From assembly GCA_947564265.1 (NCBI GenBank), contig CANOBK010000001.1, positions 124,001-188,000 on the forward strand: a DNA stretch of 64,000 nucleotides, read 5' to 3'. The translations under genes and the position numbers were made by a program. Below are positions 27,409 to 36,987 of the stretch, piece after piece. The notes beneath the pieces are model-generated. The model saw nothing but the letters and a program-made list of their open reading frames with translations, did not search any database and was not told the origin of the DNA. Each line of letters starts with the position of its first letter. Position 1 is the first letter of the stretch. This DNA is from an uncultured Caryophanales bacterium. Lineage in GTDB: Bacteria; Bacillota_I; Bacilli_A; RF39; UBA660.

Positions 27409-29959
27409 TTTTTTCGTTTTTGATTTCTTTTGTAATCTCATAAAGAAAGTTTAATGCTTCGATTGGAGTCATCTCTAGCGGGTTGATTTCATTGATTTTT
27501 TGAACAATCTCATTTTCAGAGGATGTCTCCTTTGAATCAAAATCTAGGAATAAACTCGTTTGAGTGAAGGTCTGTTGTTTCGTTCCCTTCTGTTCATAAA
27601 CGGAAAGAATCTCATTGGCCCGTTCAATCAAACTAGTAGGAAGTTTTGCTAAGGAAGCAACATGAATTCCGTAACTCTTGTCAACGGCACCATTTTTTAC
27701 TTTATGTAAGAATGTAATTTTACCCTGCTCTTCCATCGCACTGACATGGACGTTTCTTAAATTTGATAAATCAGAAGCAAGGGACGTTAACTCATGATAA
27801 TGGGTAGAAAATAAAGTCTTTGCTTTGATTTTGTCATGAATGTATTCTAAAATCGCCTGTGCCAAGCTCATTCCATCATAAGTAGCTGTTCCTCTTCCTA
27901 ATTCATCAAAGAGAATGAGACTATGTTCTGTTGCTTCACTCACCGCAATATTCGCTTCTTTCATTTCTACCATGAAGGTACTTTCCCCACTAACCAAATC
28001 ATCACTGGCACCAATTCTTGTAAAAATTTTATCAAAAATTGGAATCACACAACTCTTACAAGGAACAAAGGATCCAATTTGAGCCATGATAATGATAATG
28101 GCAAGTTGACGCATATAGGTACTTTTTCCAGCCATGTTAGGACCCGTAATTAACAAAATATTGGTATCTTTTCCCATAGAGATATCATTCGGAACATAAT
28201 CTTTTTTACTTACTTTTTCAACGACAGGATGTCTTCCCTCTTTAATTTGAATGACTCGTTCTTCCGTAAGAGTTGGGCGAATATAATTATTTTCTTCAGC
28301 GACCGTTGCCAGAGACAACATCATATCGACTTCCGCTAAAACCTTAGAAATTTGTTGGAGCCTTCCAATATACCCTTTTGCAATCCCTCGGATTTGCATA
28401 AATAATTGATACTCTAATTCAATAATTTTTTCTTCTGCTCCTAAAATAATATCTTCTTTCTCTTTTAGTAATGGAGTAATAAATCGTTCACAGTTGGCAA
28501 GAGTTTGTTTTCTATCATATCCAAACTCTTCTTTAATGAGGGGAATACTTCCTTTACTTACCTCAATATAATATCCAAACACTTTGTTAAATCCAACTTT
28601 TAAATTCTTAATTCCTGTTCTCTCTTTTTCATCATTTTCAATCTGTAAAATAAAATCCTTACTATTCTTTCGAATATTTTTTAACTCATCTAGTTCAGAA
28701 TGATATCCAGGTTTTATTAAAGATCCTTCTCGAACAGTAACAGGAGCATCTTCATTAATTGATTTTTCTAGTAATTGATAAAGTTCTTCTAATACTTCTA
28801 CATTTTTATCATAACCAATTTCCTCTAAAATCGCATGAATGGTAGGAAGTGCAGAAAGAGAATTCTTTAGTTGCAGTAAATCTCTTGCGTTTAAATTTCC
28901 ATAACTAATTCTACTGGAAAGTCGTTCTAAGTCATACACTTTATTAAATTCTTCTTTTAATTCTTCCTTTTTAATGAATTCTGTGAGTAACTTTTCAATA
29001 ATATCATATCGTCTTAGAATTTCCTTTTTCTCTGTCAGTGGGCTTTCAATATTAGCTTTTAAATATCTGCTTCCCATAGCTGTTTTCGTTTTATCTAGTA
29101 ACCATAGTAAGGAATATTGACGGTCATGATTTCGAATTGTCTCTACCAATTCTAAATTTTTTTTGGTATGAACATCAAATAGTAAATGCTCATTTTCGTC
29201 CACCAATTCTAATTTTTGTAAATGAGATAAATCTCCCTTTTTCGTATCTAATAAATATTGAAGTAAAAATTTAACAGTCGTAGATAATCTCACATCTTTT
29301 ATTTCTTGATAAATATACTGGTAATCTTCTCCCTCATAAAAGGTTTCTCGAAAAGTAACTAACAAATTATATTGTTCCCGAAATTGGTTTACAATATTTC
29401 GATCAATTTTATCATTTACAATAATTTCTTTTATATTTCTATTGATGATTTCTTTCGTTAATTTTTCTTCTTCATGATCGATTACCAGTCCATAAACGTA
29501 GCCAGTAGAAACATCAATGTAACTAATTCCATAACAATACTCAAAATCATAAATACTTCCTACATAATTAAAATCTCTAGAGTCAATCGCATCATCTAAT
29601 CTCGTTCCTTTTGTCACTACCTGAATAACATCACGTTCGACCATTCCTTTTGTTAGTTTTGGATCCGTCATTTGCTCACAGATTGCTACTTTATAACCCT
29701 TTTCTATTAATTTATCTAAATAAGATTTATAGGCATGATAAGGAATCCCACACATAGGAACTCTCTCTTCTAAACCACAGTTTTTTCCCGTAAGTGTAAG
29801 TTCTAATTCGTGACTTGCTGTCATTGCATCCTCAAAAAACATTTCATAAAAATCCCCTAAACGAAAAAAGATAATGGTATCTTCATACTTTTCCTTAATT
29901 TCTAAGTACTGCTTCATCATAGGAGATATTTTTGTTCTATCTACTTCACTACGTTTCAT
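27404..29959 (-). CDS. mutS: DNA mismatch repair protein MutS
   Basis: Mismatch-recognition ATPase. The N-terminal FFRLGDFYEMFFEDA carries the Phe-x-Glu that probes the mismatch. Walker A is GPNMAGKST, with the Walker B and ABC-type signature region (VSGESTFMVEM, ILFDELGRGTATYDG, FSTHYHELT) after it. The length of 851 residues is standard. The frame is open to 30049, but the AGAAGGTG site before ATG 29959 and the family start MKRSEVDRTKISPMM place the start there. mutL is about 17 kb away rather than adjacent. Confidence 0.97.
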   Translation of the reverse strand: MKRSEVDRTKISPMMKQYLEIKEKYEDTIIFFRLGDFYEMFFEDAMTASHELELTLTGKNCGLEERVPMCGIPYHAYKSYLDKLIEKGYKVAICEQMTDPKLTKGMVERDVIQVVTKGTRLDDAIDSRDFNYVGSIYDFEYCYGISYIDVSTGYVYGLVIDHEEEKLTKEIINRNIKEIIVNDKIDRNIVNQFREQYNLLVTFRETFYEGEDYQYIYQEIKDVRLSTTVKFLLQYLLDTKKGDLSHLQKLELVDENEHLLFDVHTKKNLELVETIRNHDRQYSLLWLLDKTKTAMGSRYLKANIESPLTEKKEILRRYDIIEKLLTEFIKKEELKEEFNKVYDLERLSSRISYGNLNARDLLQLKNSLSALPTIHAILEEIGYDKNVEVLEELYQLLEKSINEDAPVTVREGSLIKPGYHSELDELKNIRKNSKDFILQIENDEKERTGIKNLKVGFNKVFGYYIEVSKGSIPLIKEEFGYDRKQTLANCERFITPLLKEKEDIILGAEEKIIELEYQLFMQIRGIAKGYIGRLQQISKVLAEVDMMLSLATVAEENNYIRPTLTEERVIQIKEGRHPVVEKVSKKDYVPNDISMGKDTNILLITGPNMAGKSTYMRQLAIIIIMAQIGSFVPCKSCVIPIFDKIFTRIGASDDLVSGESTFMVEMKEANIAVSEATEHSLILFDELGRGTATYDGMSLAQAILEYIHDKIKAKTLFSTHYHELTSLASDLSNLRNVHVSAMEEQGKITFLHKVKNGAVDKSYGIHVASLAKLPTSLIERANEILSVYEQKGTKQQTFTQTSLFLDFDSKETSSENEIVQKINEINPLEMTPIEALNFLYEITKEIKNEKK

Positions 29960-30059
29960 ACTACTACACCTTCTATTCATCCTGGTAAAAACCATTGAAG
30001 TCTTTATTAGTATAACAAAGAAACAAAAAAAAGAAAATCTATCATACAAGATTTTACAT

Positions 30060-31079
30060 CTAGGACTTTAGATTTTCTAATGATTCTAGAGCTTCATCAA
30101 AAGTTTCTACTCCAATAATCTTAATTTTATAGTGATGTTTTTCCTTTTCTTTGATAGCTTCTTCATAGTTATCTCCTTTTGGTACTAAAAAGACATCTGC
30201 TTTTTCTTTCACTGCACCAGAAAGCTTATATTTTACTCCTCCAATAGGGCCTACTGTTCCATCCATTTCTATGGTACCAGTCCCGGCAATTTTTAGTCCA
30301 TGTGTAATATCTTCTTTTACAAGTTGATTATAAATAGATAAGGTAAGAAGAAGACCACCAGAACTTCCCGCTTCATTTTTTGAAAAATGTAGGGTAATTT
30401 TAGGGTCTGTTTCATAATCAAAATCTGATTGAATTGCGACGCCAATGAATTTTTCTTCCCCTTCTTGATAGACTACTCCTGTTGCTTCCTTTTCTTTTTC
30501 TCCCCGCAGTACCAAAAAAGTAAGCGTATCTTGAGGGTTACTATTTAAAATAATACTTCGAATGTCCTCTAAGTTTTCTATTTTTTGTCCATTAATTTCT
30601 CTAATATCGTCTCCAATCTTTAACGTAGTATCAGCACGTTCATCAATATAAAGTACATAATTTTTCGTATTGGTAACCTCAAATGAACGATTTGCTTTTT
30701 GATAAGCAAGCGAAACAGCATTGGTATTCCCCGTATTTAAAAATAAACGATCTCTCATAAAAATATCTTCGTCTGTTTCAGAATCAGAAAGTGCAGAATC
30801 CGACATTGGAGAAAGTTCCCAACTTGGTAGAATTTTTGCCAAAATATAAGTAGGAAGTGTTGCTCTTAATTCCGAAACATAACACAAATGGAAATTCCCT
30901 TCTGCCTGATAACCGTTCGTAACTTCTACTCTCTCATCAACAGAAATTAATCCGCCACCGCTGTAAATATAATAAGGAAGTGGATATAAACAAACGGCAA
31001 GAATCACAAAGTAAAGACTAAGATATAAATATTGTTCTTTAATAAATTCTTTTATTTTTTCATATAGTTTACTAAACAT
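30060..31079 (-). CDS. ylbL: YlbL/SepM-type PDZ and Lon-like membrane protease
   Basis: An N-terminal membrane anchor (about 18-38), a PDZ domain (about 130-215) and a Lon-type proteolytic domain. The Ser-Lys dyad is Ser240 in GSSGG and Lys285 in GGVKYKLSGA. Relatives process peptides or membrane substrates outside the cell (SepM cuts competence pheromone in streptococci; YlbL acts in the Bacillus DNA-damage checkpoint). It is divergent from ylbJ, its usual neighbour in Bacillus. Confidence 0.9.
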   Translation of the reverse strand: MFSKLYEKIKEFIKEQYLYLSLYFVILAVCLYPLPYYIYSGGGLISVDERVEVTNGYQAEGNFHLCYVSELRATLPTYILAKILPSWELSPMSDSALSDSETDEDIFMRDRLFLNTGNTNAVSLAYQKANRSFEVTNTKNYVLYIDERADTTLKIGDDIREINGQKIENLEDIRSIILNSNPQDTLTFLVLRGEKEKEATGVVYQEGEEKFIGVAIQSDFDYETDPKITLHFSKNEAGSSGGLLLTLSIYNQLVKEDITHGLKIAGTGTIEMDGTVGPIGGVKYKLSGAVKEKADVFLVPKGDNYEEAIKEKEKHHYKIKIIGVETFDEALESLENLKS

Positions 31080-31124
31080 ACGATCATTCCTTCTATTAAA
31101 TTATAACACAATTGGAGAAACTTT

Positions 31125-32072
31125 ATGAAAAAAACAAATTTATCTTTATTTATAATATGTTTATTATCTATGATTACGATTCTTTTAATTACTTACTCGA
31201 AAGATGTAATTGAAAGTGTCGGGTTTTCAATTTCTATTTGGAAAGAAAATTTATTTCCCTCTCTTTTTCCTTTTTTTGTTGTTTCTAATTTATTGATTGA
31301 ATATGGATTTATCGATTTATTAGGGAAATATTTTGGAAAGTGGATGCCAATCTTTTTTGGACTCCCAAAGGAATCTAGTTTTATTTTATTTATTAGTATG
31401 ATTTCAGGATTTCCCAGTAGTGCGAAATATACTTCAAGATTAGTGCATGAAGGAATACTTTCAAAAGAAGAAGGAGAACAACTGCTAACATTTACTCATT
31501 TTTCAAATCCTTTATTTATTTTAGGATTTATTGGAACTACTCTTTTAAATAACAAAAAACTAGCTTTTTTACTGTTGTTTTGTCATATTTTTAGTAATTT
31601 AATGATTGGATTTTTTTCTAAAAAAGGAAGTTCTTTAGAAAAGGAAAAGAACAAAAAGAAATCCCAAATAAAAAAAGAAACACCATCATTTGGAAAAGCA
31701 TTTTCTAAAAGTATTATGGATTCTTTAAATACAACATTCCTTTTACTTGGAGTCGTTACTTGTTTTTTAGTTTTAACGACTATTCTACAAAATTTAATTC
31801 CTATGAAAGAGAGTACTAAGATTTTAATATCTGGATTATTAGAAATGACACAGGGAATTAAATTTGTAGGAGGAATGAACATTTCTTTATTTTTAAGAGG
31901 ACTTTTTATGTTACAACTTGTCTCTTTTGGGGGATTTAGTGTTCATATGCAAGTAGTATCGTTTATATCAGAAGAAAATTTAAGATATTTTCCTTATCTT
32001 TGGGGTAGAATTCTTCAAGTGATTCTTGCTAGTATTCTGTATTTTATTTGTTATCCATTCGTTTTTAGCTAA
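31125..32072 (+). CDS. ylbJ: Sporulation integral membrane protein YlbJ
   Basis: A 315-residue polytopic protein with about eight hydrophobic spans. The family phrases ENLFPSLFPFFVVSNLL and SGFPSSAKYTSRL, and the nucleoside-transporter-like gate architecture, identify YlbJ, required for spore cortex formation in Bacillus (sigma-E regulon). GGAG lies 8 bases before the ATG. The 45-base gap to divergent ylbL must hold both promoters; no clear sigma-E consensus was seen. Confidence 0.88.
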   Translation: MKKTNLSLFIICLLSMITILLITYSKDVIESVGFSISIWKENLFPSLFPFFVVSNLLIEYGFIDLLGKYFGKWMPIFFGLPKESSFILFISMISGFPSSAKYTSRLVHEGILSKEEGEQLLTFTHFSNPLFILGFIGTTLLNNKKLAFLLLFCHIFSNLMIGFFSKKGSSLEKEKNKKKSQIKKETPSFGKAFSKSIMDSLNTTFLLLGVVTCFLVLTTILQNLIPMKESTKILISGLLEMTQGIKFVGGMNISLFLRGLFMLQLVSFGGFSVHMQVVSFISEENLRYFPYLWGRILQVILASILYFICYPFVFS

Positions 32073-32075
32073 AAG

Positions 32076-32095
32076 AAAAAGAGTATTTCTACTCT
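32076..32095 (-). terminator. Terminator of the glycine-rich prepilin operon
   Basis: Minus strand: AGAGTA, loop GAAA, TACTCT, then TTTTCTTTT. It overlaps the stop codon and lies in the 21-base gap from convergent ylbJ. Confidence 0.75.
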
Positions 32096-33650
32096 ATAAT
32101 CCTAAATAAGTAATTCTAGCATACCCATCTCCGACATTACCATCGTTAATAGTAGTAACTCCATTACTTGGCATTCCTTGTTTTTTTGTTGGTTGCGTGG
32201 TCGAATTCCAAAGATACCCTTCTCCATCAATCATGGTTGTGTTCGTAAAAACATAGGAATCATATTCTGAATTTGCTTTATGACTAATACTATTGGAAAC
32301 AGAATTTTGATTGATTGCTTGGCAACCTAGATGTCCTGAAATATAGGAAGATCCTCCTCCAGCTCCTCCATTACTACTTTGAGAGCCTGTATACCAGCCT
32401 CCGCCACCACCAGACTGTTCTGTTGTACTTCCAAAACCAAATCCACCAGTAATTGCAGAAGATATTAAATCAGGAACACTATCATATCCGTTTTTAGTTC
32501 CACCTAACACTTGAGTTCCACCACTTCCAATCGAGTGAAAATCGGCACTTGTATATCCTACCGATGACTGGAAAGATTCACTAACTCCATCATAGCCCCA
32601 AAGTCCTCCTCCAGATCCCCCGTTTCCAGAACCATATAATTTCTGATCCGCTTCGGAGGTTACATTACGATAGTTAGCACCACCACCACCAGCAGCAACC
32701 ATAATCCTACTTTTTAAACTCTCAAAAGTATTCCAATTACCGCTTACTAAACGAACATCAGTAGCACCTCCTCCTGAGGCACCATAATTTTCACTTCCTG
32801 TCGCAACAGCTGCTCCACCATTATATCCACCTGTAGAATTGTTCCCTTGTCCACCAACATAAAAATACAACACTTGATTTTTCTTTAAGGTAATATAACC
32901 ACCCGTGTAAGATCCCTTACCTCCCACATAAGAGCCTGCGTTTCCTCCTGAAGCACCCCATAGTTCAATGCGATAAGTTCCATCGGCAGGGGCAACGAAT
33001 TCCTGTGCTTCTGAAGCAAAACGAAATTCAGTAGTCATAGCATTTGCAGTTAAAATATCGGCGTCAGAGGCAACAATATGAAGTCCAAAGTCTTGTTCAT
33101 AATCAATATGCTCAATTGGAATATCAATAGAATAGATTTTAATTTCTGTTCCATCCGCTAAAACTGTACTATCACTCGATACAAAATTTTCGGTTGAAAT
33201 AAAAATAGTTTGAAAATCAAACGCATGTCTTCCTGATGGAATCTTCTCAGGTAAGGTATCCTTTAAAACATATCTTTCATCATCATAATAAATGTATTTG
33301 TTTTCTAAAGAATCTCGGTTATCTTGCTCTATTTTAGAAATTGCCAAAATCTTTTCCGTTCCGTTTTTAAATACTAAATTCGCACAAGAAGAAAAACGAC
33401 TCGAGTTGGTACTGCTTAGGCAACTTCCACCTTGATTGATTTCAGCAATACCGAATGTTAAAATATCATCCTGTATAGCTTTGGTTAGTGTATTTTTATA
33501 GGTTTGAAGTTCTAACTCAGAAAGTGAGTTTTGAGCCCTTAAGCGATAGTTCATAATGATTGCCATTAGTCCACTGACAATGGCCATTACAATTGCAAAG
33601 GTTACAACCACTTCAACTAAACTAAGACCATGATTATTTAACCTCTTCAT
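32094..33650 (-). CDS. Prepilin-like protein with ALK/LTK-type glycine-rich domain
   Basis: 518 residues. MKRLNNHG then LSLVEVVVTFAIV is a prepilin N-terminus (Glu at +5), followed by a pilin-like helical stalk. From about residue 217 to the end there is a glycine-rich domain with the phrases YRIELWGASGG, AAGGGGA, SGGGGGWYTG, GGGSSYISG and GDGYARITYL. These match the Gly-rich domain known from ALK/LTK receptors and scattered bacterial surface proteins. The ATG at 33650 has AAAGGAGGG eight bases before it; the longer open frame (to 33707) lacks this. It is 16 bases after another prepilin gene, in one operon near the pilus ATPase. Probably a surface-exposed minor pilin. Confidence 0.82.
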   Translation of the reverse strand: MKRLNNHGLSLVEVVVTFAIVMAIVSGLMAIIMNYRLRAQNSLSELELQTYKNTLTKAIQDDILTFGIAEINQGGSCLSSTNSSRFSSCANLVFKNGTEKILAISKIEQDNRDSLENKYIYYDDERYVLKDTLPEKIPSGRHAFDFQTIFISTENFVSSDSTVLADGTEIKIYSIDIPIEHIDYEQDFGLHIVASDADILTANAMTTEFRFASEAQEFVAPADGTYRIELWGASGGNAGSYVGGKGSYTGGYITLKKNQVLYFYVGGQGNNSTGGYNGGAAVATGSENYGASGGGATDVRLVSGNWNTFESLKSRIMVAAGGGGANYRNVTSEADQKLYGSGNGGSGGGLWGYDGVSESFQSSVGYTSADFHSIGSGGTQVLGGTKNGYDSVPDLISSAITGGFGFGSTTEQSGGGGGWYTGSQSSNGGAGGGSSYISGHLGCQAINQNSVSNSISHKANSEYDSYVFTNTTMIDGEGYLWNSTTQPTKKQGMPSNGVTTINDGNVGDGYARITYLGL

Positions 33651-33666
33651 TATTCTTTCCCTCCTT

Positions 33667-34710
33667 TTAATAAAGGCATTTATTGGATGACTTATCATAA
33701 GTTCCACCCTTATAACAAGTTGTCATCATTCCAGTACAAATGACTGGGCACTGCTTTGAAACACAATCTTTTGGAATGATTCCTTCATCATCAGGAACAC
33801 AGCCACATTCCTCCGTTCCGCATTGATATTCATACCCTTTTAAAGCCGGCGTATATCCATGGTTTACCGTAAAATGAGTATGAAGTTTATTTCCATTTTT
33901 CTCTGTTAGAGTACAAGTTACTTCTTGATTTTTGGCACCTAGTGTTATGTTATTTGCTGGATTACATACTGTTGTCCCTCCAGAAAAAGAATACTGAATT
34001 TTTAGAAAAGAAGTAAAAGGATAATTCTCCCCAATATCTAATACCAAAGAAGTCCCATTCGCTTTCAAAGAAGCACTTGCACCAACATTAGAAAGGACAT
34101 AGGTAGTTTTATAAATCCCAATATTTGCATATTTTGTTTGTGTGGTTCCATCAGATAACCGCACACTTCTAGTAATAAATAGACGATAAACTCCTATTGC
34201 TTTATTCGAAATATTAGATGGATTATAAAAACTCTCATTATCAGGGACGGTTCTTATATATTCTCTAAAATTACTTAAGCTGCCAGAATCAAACAGCACA
34301 TTTTCTTTTACTGTATCTCTAAAACTCTTTCCAGATAACGGAACTGCTTCTGAAAGATTATAGCGTGTAATAAAAATCACATCATCATTTTCAATTTGTA
34401 AGTTTTCCTTCAATTTCGTACAATAAGAGGCATCCGTATAAAGATTACTATTTCCGCAATCAGAAATATCCGCATAAGTGGCAGTAGAAAGTAGACTATC
34501 AATTTGTTCAAAGGAAAGGTAATTTGTAACCATCTTACGAACCATATTTGCTGCATAAACACTGTCTAAGTCATCAAAATGACTTAATTCCTCATATTTT
34601 CCAATCATCGGAACAGAATTTCGATAAATAAGGATAAAAATCGTCATAATAAAAACAGCAACTATCAAAGTTTCTACTAAAATAAACCCCCGATTTCCTA
34701 TTCTTTTCAC
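33667..34710 (-). CDS. Prepilin-like protein with Cys-rich C-terminus
   Basis: 347 residues. MKRIGNRG then FILVETLIVAVFIM is a prepilin-type N-terminus with Glu at +5. The last 60 residues hold about ten cysteines (ECGC, KDCVSKQCPVIC, CYKGG) that are probably disulphide-bonded outside the cell. The middle has no family I recognise. It is the first gene of an operon with the glycine-rich prepilin and diverges from the pilus ATPase gene, so all three probably serve the same machine. Confidence 0.8.
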   Translation of the reverse strand: MKRIGNRGFILVETLIVAVFIMTIFILIYRNSVPMIGKYEELSHFDDLDSVYAANMVRKMVTNYLSFEQIDSLLSTATYADISDCGNSNLYTDASYCTKLKENLQIENDDVIFITRYNLSEAVPLSGKSFRDTVKENVLFDSGSLSNFREYIRTVPDNESFYNPSNISNKAIGVYRLFITRSVRLSDGTTQTKYANIGIYKTTYVLSNVGASASLKANGTSLVLDIGENYPFTSFLKIQYSFSGGTTVCNPANNITLGAKNQEVTCTLTEKNGNKLHTHFTVNHGYTPALKGYEYQCGTEECGCVPDDEGIIPKDCVSKQCPVICTGMMTTCYKGGTYDKSSNKCLY

Positions 34711-34812
34711 AAAATCACTTTCCTTTTATATTGATTATCCTTAGAATTTATTATATAATAAAATAGTATAAAATACTATAGGGAATTTAAAAGAATAATA
34801 AGGGTGATAATA

Positions 34813-36882
34813 ATGGTAAAATATGATGTAGAGAATACACCAATTGTTGATTTGGTTAACAATATTATTTTGGTTGCAGTAAAATCGAGAGCATCTGACA
34901 TTCATTTAGATCCCTTAGAAGATGGTTTAAAAATCAGGATGAGAATTGATGGAAATTTACAGGATCATACAATTCTCCCAAAGGACAGTGAGCGAAATGT
35001 CATTACCAGAATCAAATTAATCTCTGGTATGAATATTACTGAAAATCGTCTTCCTCAAGATGGAGCCATCAAAGGAAGAATTGATAATTTAGATTTAGAC
35101 ATGCGTGTTTCTTCTCTACCTACAAATGAAGGTGAAAAAGTAGTTGTTCGTATCCTTGATTATAGTATGAGTTTGGAAGGATTAAATCGCTTGGATTTTT
35201 CTCCAACGAACTATCAAAAAGTACTTCGTATGACCCAAGTTCCTAATGGTATTATCTTAGTAACAGGTGCTACTGGTTCCGGAAAATCTACTACTACTTA
35301 TGCAATGTTACAAATGCTAAACAAAGAAGAAACAAATATTATTACAGTAGAAGATCCTATCGAAATGAACATTGAAGGAATTAATCAAGTACAAGTAAAC
35401 AGTGAAATCGGAATGACTTTCGCAGCAGCACTTCGTTCCATTTTGCGTCAAGACCCTAATGTCATTCTTATTGGAGAAATTCGTGATTCTGAAACCGCAC
35501 AAATTGCAGTTCGTGCATCAATTACTGGTCACGTTGTATTTTCAACAGTTCATACCAATGATTCCCTATCAACAATTGAGCGATTAATTGATATGGATGT
35601 TGAACGATACTTACTAGCAACTGCTCTAGAAGGAATTATCTCTCAAAAACTAGCAAGAAGACTTTGTCCTCATTGTAAAAAGCTAAGACCTTCTACTTCC
35701 TATGAAAAGAAAATATTTAAAGACGTCTTAGATTTAACTATTAGTGAAATGTGGGAACCTGGAAAATGTGATCAATGCATCAATGGTTTTTTAGGAAGAA
35801 TTGCTATTCAAGAGGTCTTGACTGTTAATGATGGAATTCGAGATATTATTAATAAACAAACTGCTGATAAAGATGAATTAAGAAAAATGGTATATGAAGA
35901 AAATGATACCATTTCTCTCTTAGAAGATGGATTAGATAAGGTAGCAAAAGGATTCACTACTTTCGAAGAAATCTATAAATTGATAGAGGTTGAAGATGTT
36001 ATATCTTATAAAAGAAAAAGGCAGAAAGAAGCAAATATAGAGACACAAGATGAAACTCAATTGGCAAAGGAAGAAGAAATCCCACAAGCAGAGATGCCTT
36101 CAGAACCAATCCCAGAAACAGCAGTAGTTCCACCTGAAGCAGTCCCTGTTCCTACTCCAAATATTAGCGAGCAACCACAAGTACAACCTGAAATAACTTT
36201 AGAATCAGTGCCACTCACAAATGAAGTAGTTCCAACTCCAGTAGAAATTCCAGAAACTAGTACAGTAGGAGTAGAGCTAAATCCTGTTTCCTCAATTAAT
36301 GAACAATCAGAAATTGTATTAGCGCCAGCGCCAGCACAAAATGAGTTACCTCCTACTCCTGAAGGACAATTAAATTTAACACCTGAACAAATAAATATAC
36401 AGCCATCTACTCAAGAGATGCCGAATCAGGATACAGTTTCCGTAAATATTCCAAATTCAAACGATTTACAAACGGTAATATCAAATCCGCAGGAACCAGA
36501 AAAAGTAGAAACAAGTATCGAATTATCACCTGCCTTTGAGCACACACCATTATCAAGTGAAGGAAATCCTGTTGTAGTAGAGGCACCTGAACCAACACCC
36601 ACTTTCGTAGAACCAAAAGACCCACAAGAAATGCTTGCAGATCTCAATTCGATTATTTCAGAATTAAAACAACCAGCTGAGCAGAACGCTGTAGAAACAA
36701 CTCCATCAACTATAGATTCACCATCAATCCAAGAAAATACGACTCCTACGCTTACAATAACTCCACAGGAAATAACAAATGTAGAACCAGCTCAACCATT
36801 AAAAGATACAAATGAGATGTTAGCGGATCTTCATTCAATTATCGCAGGAGCAAAATCAGAGGATCCTTCTTCCCTTATTTAA
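34813..36882 (+). CDS. Type IV pilus/type II secretion ATPase (PilB/GspE) with long disordered tail
   Basis: Assembly ATPase of a type IV pilus-like machine. The core (about 1-395) has SDIHLD, Walker A GATGSGKST (152-160), Walker B ILIGEIRD and a zinc site of four cysteines (285, 288, 319, 322). The usual N-terminal GspE domain is missing. The last 290 residues are Pro/Glu/Thr-rich and disordered, with two copies of a short motif near the end. The ATG at 34813 has AAGGGTG seven bases before it; the frame opens at a GTG at 34804. It diverges from two prepilin genes; no platform protein is near. Confidence 0.9.
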   Translation: MVKYDVENTPIVDLVNNIILVAVKSRASDIHLDPLEDGLKIRMRIDGNLQDHTILPKDSERNVITRIKLISGMNITENRLPQDGAIKGRIDNLDLDMRVSSLPTNEGEKVVVRILDYSMSLEGLNRLDFSPTNYQKVLRMTQVPNGIILVTGATGSGKSTTTYAMLQMLNKEETNIITVEDPIEMNIEGINQVQVNSEIGMTFAAALRSILRQDPNVILIGEIRDSETAQIAVRASITGHVVFSTVHTNDSLSTIERLIDMDVERYLLATALEGIISQKLARRLCPHCKKLRPSTSYEKKIFKDVLDLTISEMWEPGKCDQCINGFLGRIAIQEVLTVNDGIRDIINKQTADKDELRKMVYEENDTISLLEDGLDKVAKGFTTFEEIYKLIEVEDVISYKRKRQKEANIETQDETQLAKEEEIPQAEMPSEPIPETAVVPPEAVPVPTPNISEQPQVQPEITLESVPLTNEVVPTPVEIPETSTVGVELNPVSSINEQSEIVLAPAPAQNELPPTPEGQLNLTPEQINIQPSTQEMPNQDTVSVNIPNSNDLQTVISNPQEPEKVETSIELSPAFEHTPLSSEGNPVVVEAPEPTPTFVEPKDPQEMLADLNSIISELKQPAEQNAVETTPSTIDSPSIQENTTPTLTITPQEITNVEPAQPLKDTNEMLADLHSIIAGAKSEDPSSLI
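36619..36855 (+). repeat. Two copies of a short EMLADL-type motif in the ATPase tail
   Basis: Copy 1 is encoded at 36619-36669 (DPQEMLADLNSIISELK) and copy 2 at 36805-36855 (DTNEMLADLHSIIAGAK). The codons differ at most shared residues, so the resemblance is kept at protein level rather than being a fresh duplication. They sit in otherwise low-complexity sequence and would form short amphipathic helices. Confidence 0.75.
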
Positions 36883-36900
36883 TTTTATAATAGACAACAA

Positions 36901-36935
36901 AAAAAATCCTAGGTAGATAGCTATCTAGGATTTTT
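36901..36935. terminator. Bidirectional terminator between pilus ATPase and tmk
   Basis: AAAATCCTAG and CTAGGATTTT frame a palindromic centre (TAGATAGCTATCTA), with A- and T-runs on both sides. It serves the rightward ATPase and probably the leftward tmk gene. Confidence 0.8.
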
Positions 36936-36987
36936 ATATGATTCAATAACGATTTACAAACTATGATATAAGAGTAATCAAATCAGT

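Noticed and set aside
36407..36647. Two minus-strand open frames opposite the pilus ATPase tail
   Set aside because: They are shadows of the Pro/Glu/Thr-rich coding sequence, with no ribosome binding sites or recognisable protein.
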